Source: Clostridia bacterium (GTDB taxonomy: Bacteria > Bacillota > Clostridia > UMGS1840). From it: a stretch of DNA of 64,000 bases. The DNA lies in the NCBI GenBank assembly GCA_017625695.1, contig JAGAKI010000066.1, positions 19,296 through 83,295 of the forward strand, written 5' to 3'. Position numbers and translations under genes: made by a program. The notes under the pieces were generated by a model that worked only from the letters and a program-made list of their open reading frames with translations, was not told the DNA's origin and ran no database searches. This document shows positions 7,923-17,146 of the stretch, in pieces; position 1 is the stretch's first letter; the number at the start of each line of letters is the position of its first letter.

Positions 7923-10343
7923 ATGACAAACGAAAATCATAATCTGATAGATGAGGTAATCACCGAAGAAATGGCGGTGTTGCCCTTAAGGGGCGTTTCT
8001 ATTTTTCCATACACGGTGATGCATCTGGATGCCCAACGGAAAATTTCCGTAGAAGCCATTGAGTATGCGATGCAGCATAATCAGCCGGTGTTACTGCTGG
8101 CACAGGTAGACCCGTCAGTAGAACACCCCAAAGAGGGGGATTTTTACCGCATCGGTACCATTGCTACTGTGAAACAGTTGCTTCGCTTGCCCAATCACTG
8201 TGTCCGTGTACTGGTAGATGCCAGAATCCGCGGGGAAAGTCTTTCGGTCTATGAAAAAGACGGCATTTTGTTTTCTCAGGTAAAACGTTGTGCCCGACGT
8301 CGTCCCGTCCGAAAATCCAAGCAACTGGAAGCTCATATCCGTTCTTTGAAAGATGTATATGGAGAGTATTTCAAACTGGTTGGCAGAATTTCTCCTGATG
8401 TGATGGGGGGAATCGTGTCTACCAACGATATCGAAAAATTGACTGATATTATTTGTGGAAGCCTGTTTATTGATTACGAAGACAAACAGTATTTGTTGGA
8501 AATTTTAGACCCCAGAAAACGTGTGGTTGAGCTAATTAAAATTCTCACTGCAGAAATTGACCTGTTGCAGATTGAAATTGACATTCAGGCAAAGGTCAAA
8601 ACTCAGATAGACAAAAATCAGAGAGAATATTATTTACGGGAACAGATTCGTGCTATTCAGGAAGAGCTTGGAGAAGAGGAAGACCTTCATTCCGAAGCAG
8701 AGGAATATGTTCTTAAGCTGGAAAAGCTTCGTTGCGTTCTTTCAGAAGATTCTTTTGAGAAGCTTTCCAAGCAAATCAACCGCTATAAAAAAATGCATCC
8801 CCATTCTCAGGAAACCATGGTAGAAAGAAACTATCTGGACACCGTGTTTGATTTACCCTGGACCGAGACCACCAGAGAAAATATCGACATCAAAAAATGT
8901 ATTGCGAAATTGGACCGTGATCATTACGGTCTGGATAAAGTGAAAGAAAAACTGGTGGAATACTTAGCGGCGAAAAAATTCAATCCAGGGATTAAATCTC
9001 AGATTTTGTGTCTGGTGGGACCTCCCGGCGTCGGAAAAACCTCCATTGTGAAATCCATTGCCGATGCCATCGGCAGAAAATACCAGCGGATGTCTTTGGG
9101 TGGTGTGCATGACGAGGCGGAAATTCGTGGCCACAGACGTACTTATGTGGGGGCAATGCCGGGAAAAGTCATGGCTGCCATCCGTACTGCAGGTGTTAAG
9201 AACCCCTTGATTTTGCTGGACGAAATTGATAAACTGGGCAAGGATATGCGGGGGGACCCTGCAAGTGCCTTGCTGGAAGCGTTGGATAAAGAGCAGAACA
9301 ACACCTTTACTGACCACTATATCGATTTGCCCTTTGACTTGTCAGAAGTGTTGTTTGTTACAACTGCCAACAGTTTAGAAACCATTCCCGGTCCTTTGCT
9401 GGACCGTATGGAAGTGATTGAACTTTCCGGTTATACCCGCTATGAAAAATATCGGATTGCCACCGACTATCTTTTGAAAAAGCAATATCGGGAGCATAAC
9501 ATCACCAAAAAAACTGTGCAGATAAAAGACAGTGCAATCTATAGTATGATTGATTATTATGTGAGAGAAGCAGGTGTTCGTAATTTAGAACGTACCATTG
9601 TGACGCTGATTCGGAAGATTGAAAAAGAACTGCTTATTTCAGAAAAGAAATCTGTTACCGTAACAGAAGATACGATGGAACGTTATTTAGGAAAGAAAAA
9701 GTACACGGTTGATCCGAAAAACCGTTTCCCTGAAGTTGGAACGGCAATGGGTCTTGCTTGGACCGCAGCCGGAGGAGATACTCTCTATTGTGAAGCGGTT
9801 GCGGTGGACGGAACCGGGAAGATTGAGGCAACCGGAAGCTTAGGCGATGTGATGAAAGAATCCACACGGATTGCCTTGACACATATCCGCTCCATTGCTG
9901 ATTCTTTGAGACTGGAAAAGGATTTTTATAAAACCAAAGACATTCATATTCATTTTCCTGATGGTGCTACACCAAAGGATGGCCCCTCTGCAGGGATTAC
10001 CGTTGCGTTGGCAGTGACCTCTGCATTAACGGGCAGAAAAATCCGCAATGACGTGGCAATGACGGGCGAAATCTCTATTCGTGGGAAAGTGCTTCCCATC
10101 GGTGGATTAAAGGAAAAAGCCATTTCGGCCCACCGTGCAGGAGTATTTGATATTATTATTCCCAAAGAAAACGAAAAAGATCTGGAAGATATTCCAAAAG
10201 AAATTTTTTCTGATTTTAACTTTATGAGTGTGTCGGAATTTTGGGAAGTGCTGGAGATTGCATTGCTTCCCAAAGAGGAGGAATACCCGGGATTGACAGA
10301 GGAAACCTTCTCTTCTTATAGCGTATACGAGAATAAAATATAG
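7923..10343 (+). CDS. lon: ATP-dependent protease Lon (LonA type)
   Basis: Cytosolic AAA+ serine protease that degrades misfolded and regulatory proteins; 806 residues from ATG 7923, chosen because GAGGAG lies 9 bases upstream, whereas the earlier in-frame ATG (7872) has no such site. Domains in order: N-terminal substrate-binding LON domain (about 10-200), coiled region (about 210-310, ending in the usual helix), AAA+ module with Walker [10 protein letters not shown] near 366 and LLDEIDK, and the protease domain with catalytic Ser near 689 (KDGPSAGI) and Lys near 732 (GGLKEKAI). First gene of a likely lon-hisS-aspS unit, with only 24 bases before hisS. Confidence 0.96.
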   Translation: MTNENHNLIDEVITEEMAVLPLRGVSIFPYTVMHLDAQRKISVEAIEYAMQHNQPVLLLAQVDPSVEHPKEGDFYRIGTIATVKQLLRLPNHCVRVLVDARIRGESLSVYEKDGILFSQVKRCARRRPVRKSKQLEAHIRSLKDVYGEYFKLVGRISPDVMGGIVSTNDIEKLTDIICGSLFIDYEDKQYLLEILDPRKRVVELIKILTAEIDLLQIEIDIQAKVKTQIDKNQREYYLREQIRAIQEELGEEEDLHSEAEEYVLKLEKLRCVLSEDSFEKLSKQINRYKKMHPHSQETMVERNYLDTVFDLPWTETTRENIDIKKCIAKLDRDHYGLDKVKEKLVEYLAAKKFNPGIKSQILCLVGPPGVGKTSIVKSIADAIGRKYQRMSLGGVHDEAEIRGHRRTYVGAMPGKVMAAIRTAGVKNPLILLDEIDKLGKDMRGDPASALLEALDKEQNNTFTDHYIDLPFDLSEVLFVTTANSLETIPGPLLDRMEVIELSGYTRYEKYRIATDYLLKKQYREHNITKKTVQIKDSAIYSMIDYYVREAGVRNLERTIVTLIRKIEKELLISEKKSVTVTEDTMERYLGKKKYTVDPKNRFPEVGTAMGLAWTAAGGDTLYCEAVAVDGTGKIEATGSLGDVMKESTRIALTHIRSIADSLRLEKDFYKTKDIHIHFPDGATPKDGPSAGITVALAVTSALTGRKIRNDVAMTGEISIRGKVLPIGGLKEKAISAHRAGVFDIIIPKENEKDLEDIPKEIFSDFNFMSVSEFWEVLEIALLPKEEEYPGLTEETFSSYSVYENKI

Positions 10344-10367
10344 AAAACAGAAAGGACGCATCCGTTC

Positions 10368-11630
10368 ATGGCAAAATTAAGCGCTCCAAAAGGAACCAAA
10401 GATATTCTGCCCGGGGAAAGCTACCAATGGCAGTATGTGGAATCTGTGTTAAAGCAGATTGCCAAAGATTTTAACTTTAAAGAATTACGAACTCCCACCT
10501 TTGAGGCAACTGAAGTGTTTGCCCGTGGTGTAGGGGATACCACTGATGTGGTAACCAAAGAAATGTATACCTTTTTGGACAAAGGTGGCAGAAGTATCAC
10601 CTTGCGTCCGGAAGGAACTGCCGGGATTGCCCGCAGCTTTGTGGAACACGGACTCTATGCCGGTGTGCTTCCCTTGAAGCTGTGGTATCTGATTTCCTGT
10701 TTCCGTTATGAAAAACCTCAGGCGGGCAGACTCCGTGAATTTCATCAGTTCGGTATCGAAATGCTGGGAACCACCACCCCGCTGGCAGATGCGGAAGCTA
10801 TCTTATTCGGTAACGAAATTTTCAAACGTTTTCAGATTGGAAATATTACCTTAAACTTAAATAATATCGGCTGTAAAGAATGTCGGAAAGCATACAATGA
10901 AAAGCTGAAAGCATTTTTAGAAGAAAAAAAGGATTCCCTTTGCGAAACCTGTCAGGAACGTCTCGGGAAAAATCCCATGCGGATTTTTGACTGTAAGTCG
11001 GAAATCTGTCAGTCTTTGATTGCTGACGCACCCACCATTTTTGACAGCGTTTGTGAGGATTGTAAAAACCATTTTGAAGAAGTAACCAATATTTTGGATA
11101 CGGTTGGCGTTTCTTACAAAATTGACAAAGGCATTGTTCGCGGATTGGATTACTATTCCAAAACCGTATTTGAATTTGTGTCCCAAAACATCGGTGCACA
11201 GGGTACTGTCTTAGGCGGTGGCAGATATGACGGCTTGATTGCCGACTTGGGCGGTAATGATGCTCCGGGCATCGGCTTTGCAATGGGGCTGGAACGTTTG
11301 CTTCTGTTATTGGGTGACAGTATTCCTGTAGCAGACACTACACCCCGGATTCTTTTGATTCCCATTGGAGACGATGCAAAGAAAGTAGCGTGGAAATTGG
11401 TTTCTGACTTAAGAAGCCGAGGAATTTCTGCGGAATATGACATCAATTGCCGCTCCGTAAAAGCACAGATGAAATATGCCGATAAAATCGGTGCCAATTA
11501 TACCGTGGTTTTGGGAGACGAAGAAGTATCGAAAAACCAGTATCAGCTCAAAAATATGCAAACCGGCGAAAGCGTGACGGTAGCATTGGAACAAATTGCA
11601 GATATCCTTTCGGAAACCACCGAAGGATAG
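10368..11630 (+). CDS. hisS: Histidyl-tRNA synthetase
   Basis: Class II synthetase that charges tRNA-His, 420 residues, cytosolic homodimer. Class II motifs are clear: motif 2 region CFRYEKPQAGRLREFHQFG and motif 3 GIGFAMGLERLLLL, with the HisRS signatures RGLDYYSKTVFEF and LGGGRYDGL. An insertion near residues 165-225 is rich in Cys (CKECRKAY, CETCQERL, CKSEICQ, CEDC), a pattern seen in Firmicutes HisRS that may bind zinc. The C-terminal anticodon-binding domain starts near 325. No T-box is possible, since the gap to lon is only 24 bases. Confidence 0.96.
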   Translation: MAKLSAPKGTKDILPGESYQWQYVESVLKQIAKDFNFKELRTPTFEATEVFARGVGDTTDVVTKEMYTFLDKGGRSITLRPEGTAGIARSFVEHGLYAGVLPLKLWYLISCFRYEKPQAGRLREFHQFGIEMLGTTTPLADAEAILFGNEIFKRFQIGNITLNLNNIGCKECRKAYNEKLKAFLEEKKDSLCETCQERLGKNPMRIFDCKSEICQSLIADAPTIFDSVCEDCKNHFEEVTNILDTVGVSYKIDKGIVRGLDYYSKTVFEFVSQNIGAQGTVLGGGRYDGLIADLGGNDAPGIGFAMGLERLLLLLGDSIPVADTTPRILLIPIGDDAKKVAWKLVSDLRSRGISAEYDINCRSVKAQMKYADKIGANYTVVLGDEEVSKNQYQLKNMQTGESVTVALEQIADILSETTEG

Positions 11631-11650
11631 TGAGAAAGGATGAAAAAATA

Positions 11651-13456
11651 ATGGCAGAAACTTTACAAGGATTCAAACGCACCAACTATGCGAACGATTT
11701 TGATTCTTCCTCTATCGGACAGACCGTGTCGGTTGCGGGTTGGGTGAATAAACAAAGAGACATTGGTTCCTTGGTATTTATTGACCTTCGTGACAGAACC
11801 GGTTTGGTTCAGATTGTATTTGATGAAACCATCAATGTAGAACTTTTGAATAAGGCAAAAGGTGTTCACAACGAATATGTAATTGCCGTAAAAGGGACTG
11901 TTCGTCAGAGAAGCGGTGCGTTCAACAAAAATATTAAAACCGGGGAAATTGAAATTGTGGCAGAAGAACTTCGCGTATTGTCCGTTTCTGAACCCACTCC
12001 CTTTGTCATTGCATCCGACGTGGAGGCAAATGACCAGATTAAATTAAAATACCGTTACCTGGATCTGCGCCGTCCCGAAATGCAGAAAAACATCATTATG
12101 CGTCACAAAATTGCAAAAATTGCAAGAGACTATTATGATGAAAACGGATTTTTGGAAATTGAAACTCCCTATCTTACCAAGTCTACTCCGGAGGGTGCAA
12201 GAGACTATCTGGTACCCAGCCGTGTGCATCCTGAAAAATTCTATGCATTGCCTCAGTCTCCTCAGCTTTATAAACAGCTTCTGATGTTATCCGGTTTTGA
12301 CCGATACATTCAGATTGCAAGATGTTTCCGTGATGAAGACTTAAGAGCAGACCGTCAGCCTGAATTCACTCAGATTGACTTGGAAATGTCCTTCGTGGAA
12401 ATGGATGACGTTATTGCAATGAACGAAGGCTTCTTAAAAAGAGTATTCAAAGAAGTTTTGGATATGGATATCCAGACTCCCTTTATGAGAATGGATTACA
12501 AGGAAGCAATGGAACGCTATGGCTCCGATAAGCCGGATAACCGTTTCGGACTGGAACTCGTGGACTTGTCCGAAGAAGTAAAAGATGTGGAATTCACCGT
12601 GTTCCAGAACGCTCTGCAAAATGGCGGAAGTGTAAAATGTATCAATGGCGAAGGAATGGGTGCAAAACTGTCCCGTAAAGAAATTGATGCATTGGGTGAA
12701 CTGGTAAAAACTTATGGCGGGAAAGGTTTGGCTTACATCGTAGTGAATGAAGACGGTGTAAAATCTCCCATTGCCAAATTTATGAGCGAAGAACAGTTAG
12801 ACAGAGTTCTTACAAAAGCAAATGCAAAGCCGGGCGACATTATTTTAATTGTTGCGGATAAAACCGATGTGGTTTATACTGTCTTAGGAAGCTTGCGTTG
12901 TGATCTGGCTAAGAAATTTGAGTTATATGACGAAAATTCCTTCTCCTTCCTGTGGGTGGTAAACTTCCCGCTCTTAGAGTTTGATGAAGAAGAAAACCGC
13001 TACGTAGCAAAACATCATCCTTTCACCGCGCCGATGGATGAAGACTTGGATAAACTGGAAACCGCTCCCGGTGAAGTTCGTGCAAAAGCGTATGATATCG
13101 TGTTAAATGGTAACGAAATCGGTGGTGGCAGTATCCGTATTTTTGATACCAAGCTCCAGGAAAAAATGTTCCAGGTACTCGGATTCACCAAGGAAGCAGC
13201 TCAGGAACGGTTCGGCTTCTTAATTGATGCATTCCGTTTCGGTCCTCCTCCGCATGGCGGTATGGCATACGGTCTGGACAGACTTTGTATGCTGATGGCA
13301 GGTTGCGATTCTATCCGTGATGTTATCGCGTTCCCCAAAGTGCAGAATGCATCTGAACTGATGACCAATGCTCCTGACTTTGTGGATGAGAAACAGTTAG
13401 CTGACTTAAACATCGTTTGTGTAAAACCCGAAAAAGAAGAACCCAAAGAAGAGTAA
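11651..13456 (+). CDS. aspS: Aspartyl-tRNA synthetase (bacterial type)
   Basis: Charges tRNA-Asp, possibly also tRNA-Asn if the organism uses the transamidation route. 601 residues from ATG 11651 (MAETLQGFKRTNY), which has GAAAGGA upstream inside the end of hisS; an earlier start at 11630 overlaps the hisS stop and looks wrong. N-terminal OB-fold (about 20-110), class II catalytic core with YLDLRRPEMQKNI and FRDEDLRADRQPEFTQID, a bacterial GAD insertion in the middle (about 290-415), and motif 3 GLDRLCMLMAG. hisS-aspS pairing is common in Firmicutes. Confidence 0.96.
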   Translation: MAETLQGFKRTNYANDFDSSSIGQTVSVAGWVNKQRDIGSLVFIDLRDRTGLVQIVFDETINVELLNKAKGVHNEYVIAVKGTVRQRSGAFNKNIKTGEIEIVAEELRVLSVSEPTPFVIASDVEANDQIKLKYRYLDLRRPEMQKNIIMRHKIAKIARDYYDENGFLEIETPYLTKSTPEGARDYLVPSRVHPEKFYALPQSPQLYKQLLMLSGFDRYIQIARCFRDEDLRADRQPEFTQIDLEMSFVEMDDVIAMNEGFLKRVFKEVLDMDIQTPFMRMDYKEAMERYGSDKPDNRFGLELVDLSEEVKDVEFTVFQNALQNGGSVKCINGEGMGAKLSRKEIDALGELVKTYGGKGLAYIVVNEDGVKSPIAKFMSEEQLDRVLTKANAKPGDIILIVADKTDVVYTVLGSLRCDLAKKFELYDENSFSFLWVVNFPLLEFDEEENRYVAKHHPFTAPMDEDLDKLETAPGEVRAKAYDIVLNGNEIGGGSIRIFDTKLQEKMFQVLGFTKEAAQERFGFLIDAFRFGPPPHGGMAYGLDRLCMLMAGCDSIRDVIAFPKVQNASELMTNAPDFVDEKQLADLNIVCVKPEKEEPKEE

Positions 13457-13521
13457 TTTTTGAATGAGATGGGGGTGCCGTTGGTGTTAGCGGCATCCGG
13501 TCCCTGTTCGGAGAAAGAATT

Positions 13522-14019
13522 ATGAAAGAAGCAGTACAGAATTTTTTTGTCAATTTACCCATTCCCACCTGGCTTAAGATTATGCTTTCTGCCATGATTC
13601 CCATGGTGGAAGCACGCTATTCCATCTTGTTCTTTATGGATAGCGGAGTGCCCTACTGGGAACTTTACGCTTTAAGCGTTTTGGGGAATATGATTCCCGT
13701 ACCCTTTATCATTTACTTATTCCGTCCTTTGCTGGCATTTTTGAGACGGACCAAACTCTTTCGGAAAGTTGCCGTAAAACTGGAAGAAAGAACCCATAAA
13801 AAAGCAGCACAACTTCAGAAGTATTCTGCTTGGGGACTTTTTTTCTTCGTGGCACTTCCCGTACCGGGTACCGGTGCCATCACAGGCTCTATGATTGCGG
13901 CACTTCTTGATATGAGAGAAAAATATGCATTGCCTGCTATTTTGATTGGTACTATGGTAGCAACCTTTATCACCACCGGTGCTATGGGCTTTCTCCAGTG
14001 GGTAGTCAGCTTGTTTTAG
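13522..14019 (+). CDS. Small integral membrane protein, COG2426 / putative small multidrug-export family
   Basis: 165-residue membrane protein of the PF06695-type family; the export name is historical and transport has not been shown. Hydrophobic segments fall near residues 18-40, 48-72, 100-125 and 138-163, with the conserved stretches SAMIPMVEARYSI and VALPVPGTGAITGSMIAALL, which resemble the re-entrant motifs of DedA-like proteins. The ATG has GGAGAAAG upstream. It follows aspS by 65 bases, which contain a small TGCCG/CGGCA hairpin, so it may be cotranscribed with aspS. Confidence 0.82.
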   Translation: MKEAVQNFFVNLPIPTWLKIMLSAMIPMVEARYSILFFMDSGVPYWELYALSVLGNMIPVPFIIYLFRPLLAFLRRTKLFRKVAVKLEERTHKKAAQLQKYSAWGLFFFVALPVPGTGAITGSMIAALLDMREKYALPAILIGTMVATFITTGAMGFLQWVVSLF

Positions 14020-14034
14020 TAATTTTTATCAATG

Positions 14035-14069
14035 GTAAAAGAACGGCAGATTTCTGCCGTTCTTTTTAC
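14035..14069 (+). terminator. Terminator of the lon-hisS-aspS region
   Basis: GTAAAAGAACGGCAGA (14035-14050) pairs with TCTGCCGTTCTTTTTAC around a two-base loop, with the U-rich arm on the plus strand. Confidence 0.85.
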
Positions 14070-14095
14070 GTGAAGAAAAGATTTTACAAAAAATG

Positions 14096-14124
14096 TGGAC
14101 AAAACGGGAAATTTATGGTACAAT
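14096..14124 (+). promoter_or_regulatory. Promoter of the candidate 6S RNA
   Basis: -35 TGGACA (14096-14101), exactly 17 bases, -10 TACAAT (14119-14124). The predicted start is the G near 14131, which is also the first base of the closing stem of the RNA described next. Confidence 0.72.
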
Positions 14125-14130
14125 AATTTC

Positions 14131-14341
14131 GCTACATCTTTTCAAATAGAAAAAACACAACTGTATAACTGTGTTGCTTGAGGGGCACGCTGATATTGCA
14201 AAAAGCGTATGCTCTTGTTTCGTCGTACCTTCAAGCAATTGTTTGTGTTATGATTTGAAAAGTGTGTAGCAACCTTTAGAGACGGGGCAGTACGTTTTTT
14301 GGTGCGTAGCTTTCCGCTCTTGGGTTGGCTGCGCACTTTTT
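14131..14341 (+). ncRNA. ssrS: Candidate 6S RNA
   Basis: No ORF is credible here, but a promoter, a rod-like fold and a terminator are present. GCTACA (14131-14136) pairs with TGTAGC (14265-14270) and CTTTTCAAAT (14138-14147) with ATTTGAAAAG (14253-14262), making a 16-bp closing stem. AACACAA (14154-14160) pairs with TTGTGTT (14243-14249), and TTGCTTGAGGG (14174-14184) with CCTTCAAGCAA (14228-14238), leaving an asymmetric central bubble of about 13 and 4 bases. The 5' bubble side can alternatively form AACACA/TGTGTT, as in RNAs that rearrange on product-RNA synthesis. A site downstream of aspS is where Bacillus 6S-1 (bsrA) lies as I remember it. The assignment rests on structure and place, not on a covariance search. 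Confidence 0.65.
14302..14341 (+). terminator. Terminator of the candidate 6S transcript
   Basis: GTGCGTAGC (14302-14310) pairs with GCTGCGCAC (14328-14336, one G-U pair) and is followed directly by five T. Confidence 0.8.
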
Positions 14342-14435
14342 ATTTGTCAAATCATAAGGAAGGGAGGGACGTTTTTTTCAAACAGTGACAGATGAGTGTC
14401 AGCCTTTCAACAGAAAAAAAGAAAGGAAGAAAACT

Positions 14436-15083
14436 ATGAAATTACGAAAAAAACTTTTGATACTTACCGTCATTATGACTCTTTTGGGAACTATGCTTGT
14501 ATTTGCAGAGAAATCACCACAGCACCTTGCGGCAGAAGAATTGGTTTCGCTTTCTGTTTTAGCGGGAAATGATGCAGGGGAGCTTTTATTGGATCAAACT
14601 GTAACCCGGGCTGAAATGGTGGTGATTGTATGTCGGCTTTTGGCGTTGGAAGATACTGCAGTCAAAAATGTAGTGACAGCTTCCGTATTCTCCGATGTAC
14701 CTGCGAATCATTGGGCAGCAGGATATCTTGATATTGCAAAATCACAAGGCATTGTGAATGGATATCCTGACGGAACGTTCCGTCCTGATGGGGAGGTCAG
14801 CTATGCAGAAGTATTAAAAATGCTGACTGCTGCTTGCGGATATCTGCCTAAGGCGGAAAGCTTTGGTGGATATCCAATGGGTGTGATGATGGTTGCTGCT
14901 CAAAACGGAATCACAAACGGTATTTCTTTTATGCAGGATGCTCCTGCTACCCGTGGAGACGTGGCTTGTTTTACTCTTCGCACATTGGATTTGCCTCTGC
15001 TGTTTCAAACGGGATTCGGAGCATCTGTGGAGTATCAGGTTGATCCGGAAATCACTTTACGAAATCGCAATTTTAAGAGGTAA
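14436..15083 (+). CDS. Small secreted SLH-domain protein
   Basis: 215 residues from ATG 14436 (GAAAGGAAG upstream); a start at 14385 would add a charged leader before the signal peptide and is rejected. A signal peptide (about 1-24, hydrophobic LLILTVIMTLLGTMLVFA) is followed by nothing but SLH-like repeats: about 28-75, 84-130 (SVFSDVPANHWAAGYLDIAK, NGYPDGTFRPDGEVSYAEVL) and 135-195 (NGITNGISF). A protein made only of wall-anchoring modules could be an S-layer accessory or competitor. It is convergent with the M23 gene and overlaps it by 11 bases at the 3' ends. Confidence 0.8.
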   Translation: MKLRKKLLILTVIMTLLGTMLVFAEKSPQHLAAEELVSLSVLAGNDAGELLLDQTVTRAEMVVIVCRLLALEDTAVKNVVTASVFSDVPANHWAAGYLDIAKSQGIVNGYPDGTFRPDGEVSYAEVLKMLTAACGYLPKAESFGGYPMGVMMVAAQNGITNGISFMQDAPATRGDVACFTLRTLDLPLLFQTGFGASVEYQVDPEITLRNRNFKR

Positions 15084-16011
15084 CAGCAGTATCCACAACA
15101 ATCGGTGCAGGCGGATTCAGCAGTAGCTTTGCAATCTGATAGCAGTCAATCCAGATTTGATTGTTACCGTCTTTTTGCACTTCGTTGAAAATCAGCTGAA
15201 TCCCGAAATGCAGATGTGGTACGTTAATATTATTTACATTTTCTTTGAAGCTGTAGCCGGTCTGACCTACGTAGCCAATGGTCTGACCGGCTTTTACCGT
15301 GTGTCCTTCTTCTATACCTTTGGCAAAGGGAGTATTTTTTTGCAGATGGGCATAGTAATAGTAACGCTGTCCGTCAAAGCTGCGGATGCCGATCCTCCAG
15401 CCCCCGTAGCGGTTCCATCCCATAACTTCCACGACACCGTCCTCCACGGCAGAAACGGGAGTTCCGGTTGCAGTGAAAAAATCGTGTCCCTGGTGTTTTC
15501 GTTGAAAACCGTAGCTTCGCTGATTTCCGAAATCGTCGGAATCGGAATAGCCTCCTTTTACCGGATGGCGAATGGTGAGACCGTATTTTAATACAGTGCG
15601 GGTGGTTCCGTCCGCATTTTTTACTTGGGTTTCATATTCGCCCAGCCAACCATTCATGATAGCACTGTATGCCTGTAAATAATAAGAATAGTTTTTTAAG
15701 TCGGTGGGATGGTTTTGGGATAAATAGTTTGCTGCGTCTTTCACATCCTGAATTTTGATATTTTTAAAATTGCCTCCGTTTTTTGCTGCAAGAAAGCTTA
15801 AAAGCCGGATGCTGTCAATTCTTTCTTCCGAATTGCGGGATTCAATATCTAAAGTAATTGCCTGATATAAGATATTGGAAGGAATGTTAAATTCCACCCA
15901 TTTGATATAACTTTGATTTTTTGCGGTTGGAATGGTGGGAAACAAAAAGCTGCAGCACAGAAACAGACAAACAGCAATTCCCAAAAAAATAAGAGGAATC
16001 TGATGACGCAT
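15073..16011 (-). CDS. Membrane-anchored M23 (LytM-type) peptidase
   Basis: 312 residues with an N-terminal hydrophobic anchor (about 5-26, IFLGIAVCLFLCCSFLF), an alpha-helical region of about 130 residues, and an M23 zinc endopeptidase domain at about 155-300. Both zinc motifs are present: HQGHD (HxxxD) near 178 and PHLHFG (HxH) near 265, plus the YAHLQ and GYVGQTG strands, so it should be an active peptidoglycan hydrolase. The ATG has CGGAGG upstream. Distinct from spoIIQ in length and linker. A sporulation or daughter-cell-separation role is possible but cannot be read from the sequence. Confidence 0.85.
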   Translation of the reverse strand: MRHQIPLIFLGIAVCLFLCCSFLFPTIPTAKNQSYIKWVEFNIPSNILYQAITLDIESRNSEERIDSIRLLSFLAAKNGGNFKNIKIQDVKDAANYLSQNHPTDLKNYSYYLQAYSAIMNGWLGEYETQVKNADGTTRTVLKYGLTIRHPVKGGYSDSDDFGNQRSYGFQRKHQGHDFFTATGTPVSAVEDGVVEVMGWNRYGGWRIGIRSFDGQRYYYYAHLQKNTPFAKGIEEGHTVKAGQTIGYVGQTGYSFKENVNNINVPHLHFGIQLIFNEVQKDGNNQIWIDCYQIAKLLLNPPAPIVVDTAVTS

Positions 16012-16112
16012 AATAACCTCCGTTAACTATACTATTATATATAGCTTTATATGAGGGCAAACAGCGGGATAGAACAGTAGGGAAGAAAAAATAAAAAAAT
16101 TCAAAAAAACAC

Positions 16113-16140
16113 TTGACAAATCGGAATTATATGGTATACT
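16113..16140 (+). promoter_or_regulatory. Promoter of infC-rpmI-rplT
   Basis: Perfect -35 TTGACA (16113-16118) and -10 TATACT (16135-16140) with a 16-base spacer and an upstream TG. The transcript leader to the infC start is about 180 bases. Confidence 0.8.
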
Positions 16141-16149
16141 TATAAAGTA

Positions 16150-16329
16150 ATTCATAAAGAAAGAAGAAGTTTTCCGCTTCTCACCTTGCCGATCATGGTT
16201 GGCGGGTTACAGAAATTACACAGGGGTTGTCTGTGTTTTGTGTGAGGGCGGATTGTATCCGTCTTTTTTTGTGCGTTATCATATAACTTACGGTTATATG
16301 AATTAAAAAAATGTTAGGGGTGCGTTTCC
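16150..16329 (+). promoter_or_regulatory. L20-type ribosomal leader with internal terminator
   Basis: In Firmicutes the infC leader binds excess L20, which favours premature termination of infC-rpmI-rplT. Here the leader shows a paired GAAGAAG/CTTCTC segment near its 5' end, a CACAGG/CTGTG pairing in the middle, and a terminator at 16246-16270 (GGGCGGAT/ATCCGTCT followed by seven T) about 60 bases before infC. The position, length and presence of an internal terminator fit the L20 leader class; the consensus core was judged by eye only. Confidence 0.72.
16246..16270 (+). terminator. Attenuator terminator in the infC leader
   Basis: Eight-bp stem with a TGT loop and a TTTTTTTG tail, within the leader and upstream of infC; see the leader entry. 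Confidence 0.75.
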
Positions 16330-16839
16330 ATTAGCGTGAAAGAGTTACCAATCAATGAGGAAATCCGTGAAAAAGAAGTGAGGGTTATCGGTGCCCAGGG
16401 CGACCAGTTGGGAGTATTACCCATTAAGGATGCCATGGAAGCAGCCATCAAAGCGAACTTGGATTTGGTTATGATTTCTCCCAAAGCGGTTCCGCCGGTT
16501 TGCAAAATTATGGACTACGGCAAATATCGTTTTGAACAGGCGAAAAAAGAAAAAGAAATCAAAAAGAATCAGAAAGTTGTTACCATTAAGGAAGTTCGCC
16601 TTTCTGTGAACATTGATACTCACGATTTCAACACCAAATTAAATCAGGCAATTAAATTCTTAAAAGCCGGAGATAAAGTGAAAGTATCTGTTCGGTTCCG
16701 TGGCCGTGAAATGGCACATACCAATTTAGGTGCTGATACTTTAAGAAGATTCGGCGAAGCGATTACTGAGGTTGGAACGGTTGATAAGCCCGCAAAAATG
16801 GAAGGCAGAAGCATGGTTATGTTTCTTGGTCCCAAATAA
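16330..16839 (+). CDS. infC: Translation initiation factor IF-3, probable ATT start
   Basis: IF-3 keeps the 30S subunit free and proofreads start codons. 169 residues if translation begins at ATT (16330), which gives the family-like N-terminus ISVKELPINEEIREKEVR. The Shine-Dalgarno AGGGG (16316-16320) is 9 bases from this ATT, but 15 from the in-frame GTG at 16336. IF-3 genes of many bacteria use ATT or ATC so that the factor can repress its own start, which makes ATT the better choice. The N domain, the lysine-rich linker helix (KKEKEIKKNQK, about residues 75-85) and the C domain are complete. Confidence 0.9.
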   Translation: MSVKELPINEEIREKEVRVIGAQGDQLGVLPIKDAMEAAIKANLDLVMISPKAVPPVCKIMDYGKYRFEQAKKEKEIKKNQKVVTIKEVRLSVNIDTHDFNTKLNQAIKFLKAGDKVKVSVRFRGREMAHTNLGADTLRRFGEAITEVGTVDKPAKMEGRSMVMFLGPK

Positions 16840-16887
16840 ATTGTAATTTAGGTTTAGATTTTATATAATAAGAGAGGAGTAATTATC

Positions 16888-17085
16888 ATGCCTAAAATTA
16901 AGACACACAGAGGTGCCGCTAAAAGATTTTCTTTGACCAAAGGTGGCAAAGTAAAAAGAGCGAAAGCCGGCAGAAGACACATTTTAAACAAAAAAACCAC
17001 TAAGAGAAAAAGACACTTAAGAATGGGCGGCTACGCTTGTGAAGCAAACGCAGCAGTTATCAAAAAACTGATTCCCTACAAATAA
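16888..17085 (+). CDS. rpmI: Ribosomal protein bL35
   Basis: 65-residue very basic large-subunit protein that binds 23S rRNA; the family patterns [10 protein letters not shown] and the K/R-rich centre are complete. Second gene of infC-rpmI-rplT, with GAGAGGAG upstream of its ATG. The order and the leader imply joint control by L20. Confidence 0.96.
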   Translation: MPKIKTHRGAAKRFSLTKGGKVKRAKAGRRHILNKKTTKRKRHLRMGGYACEANAAVIKKLIPYK

Positions 17086-17146
17086 GATTTTAAGGAATCA
17101 TTTTTCTAAGATTTGAAATTATAGAAGTTGGAGGATACTAAGAACT

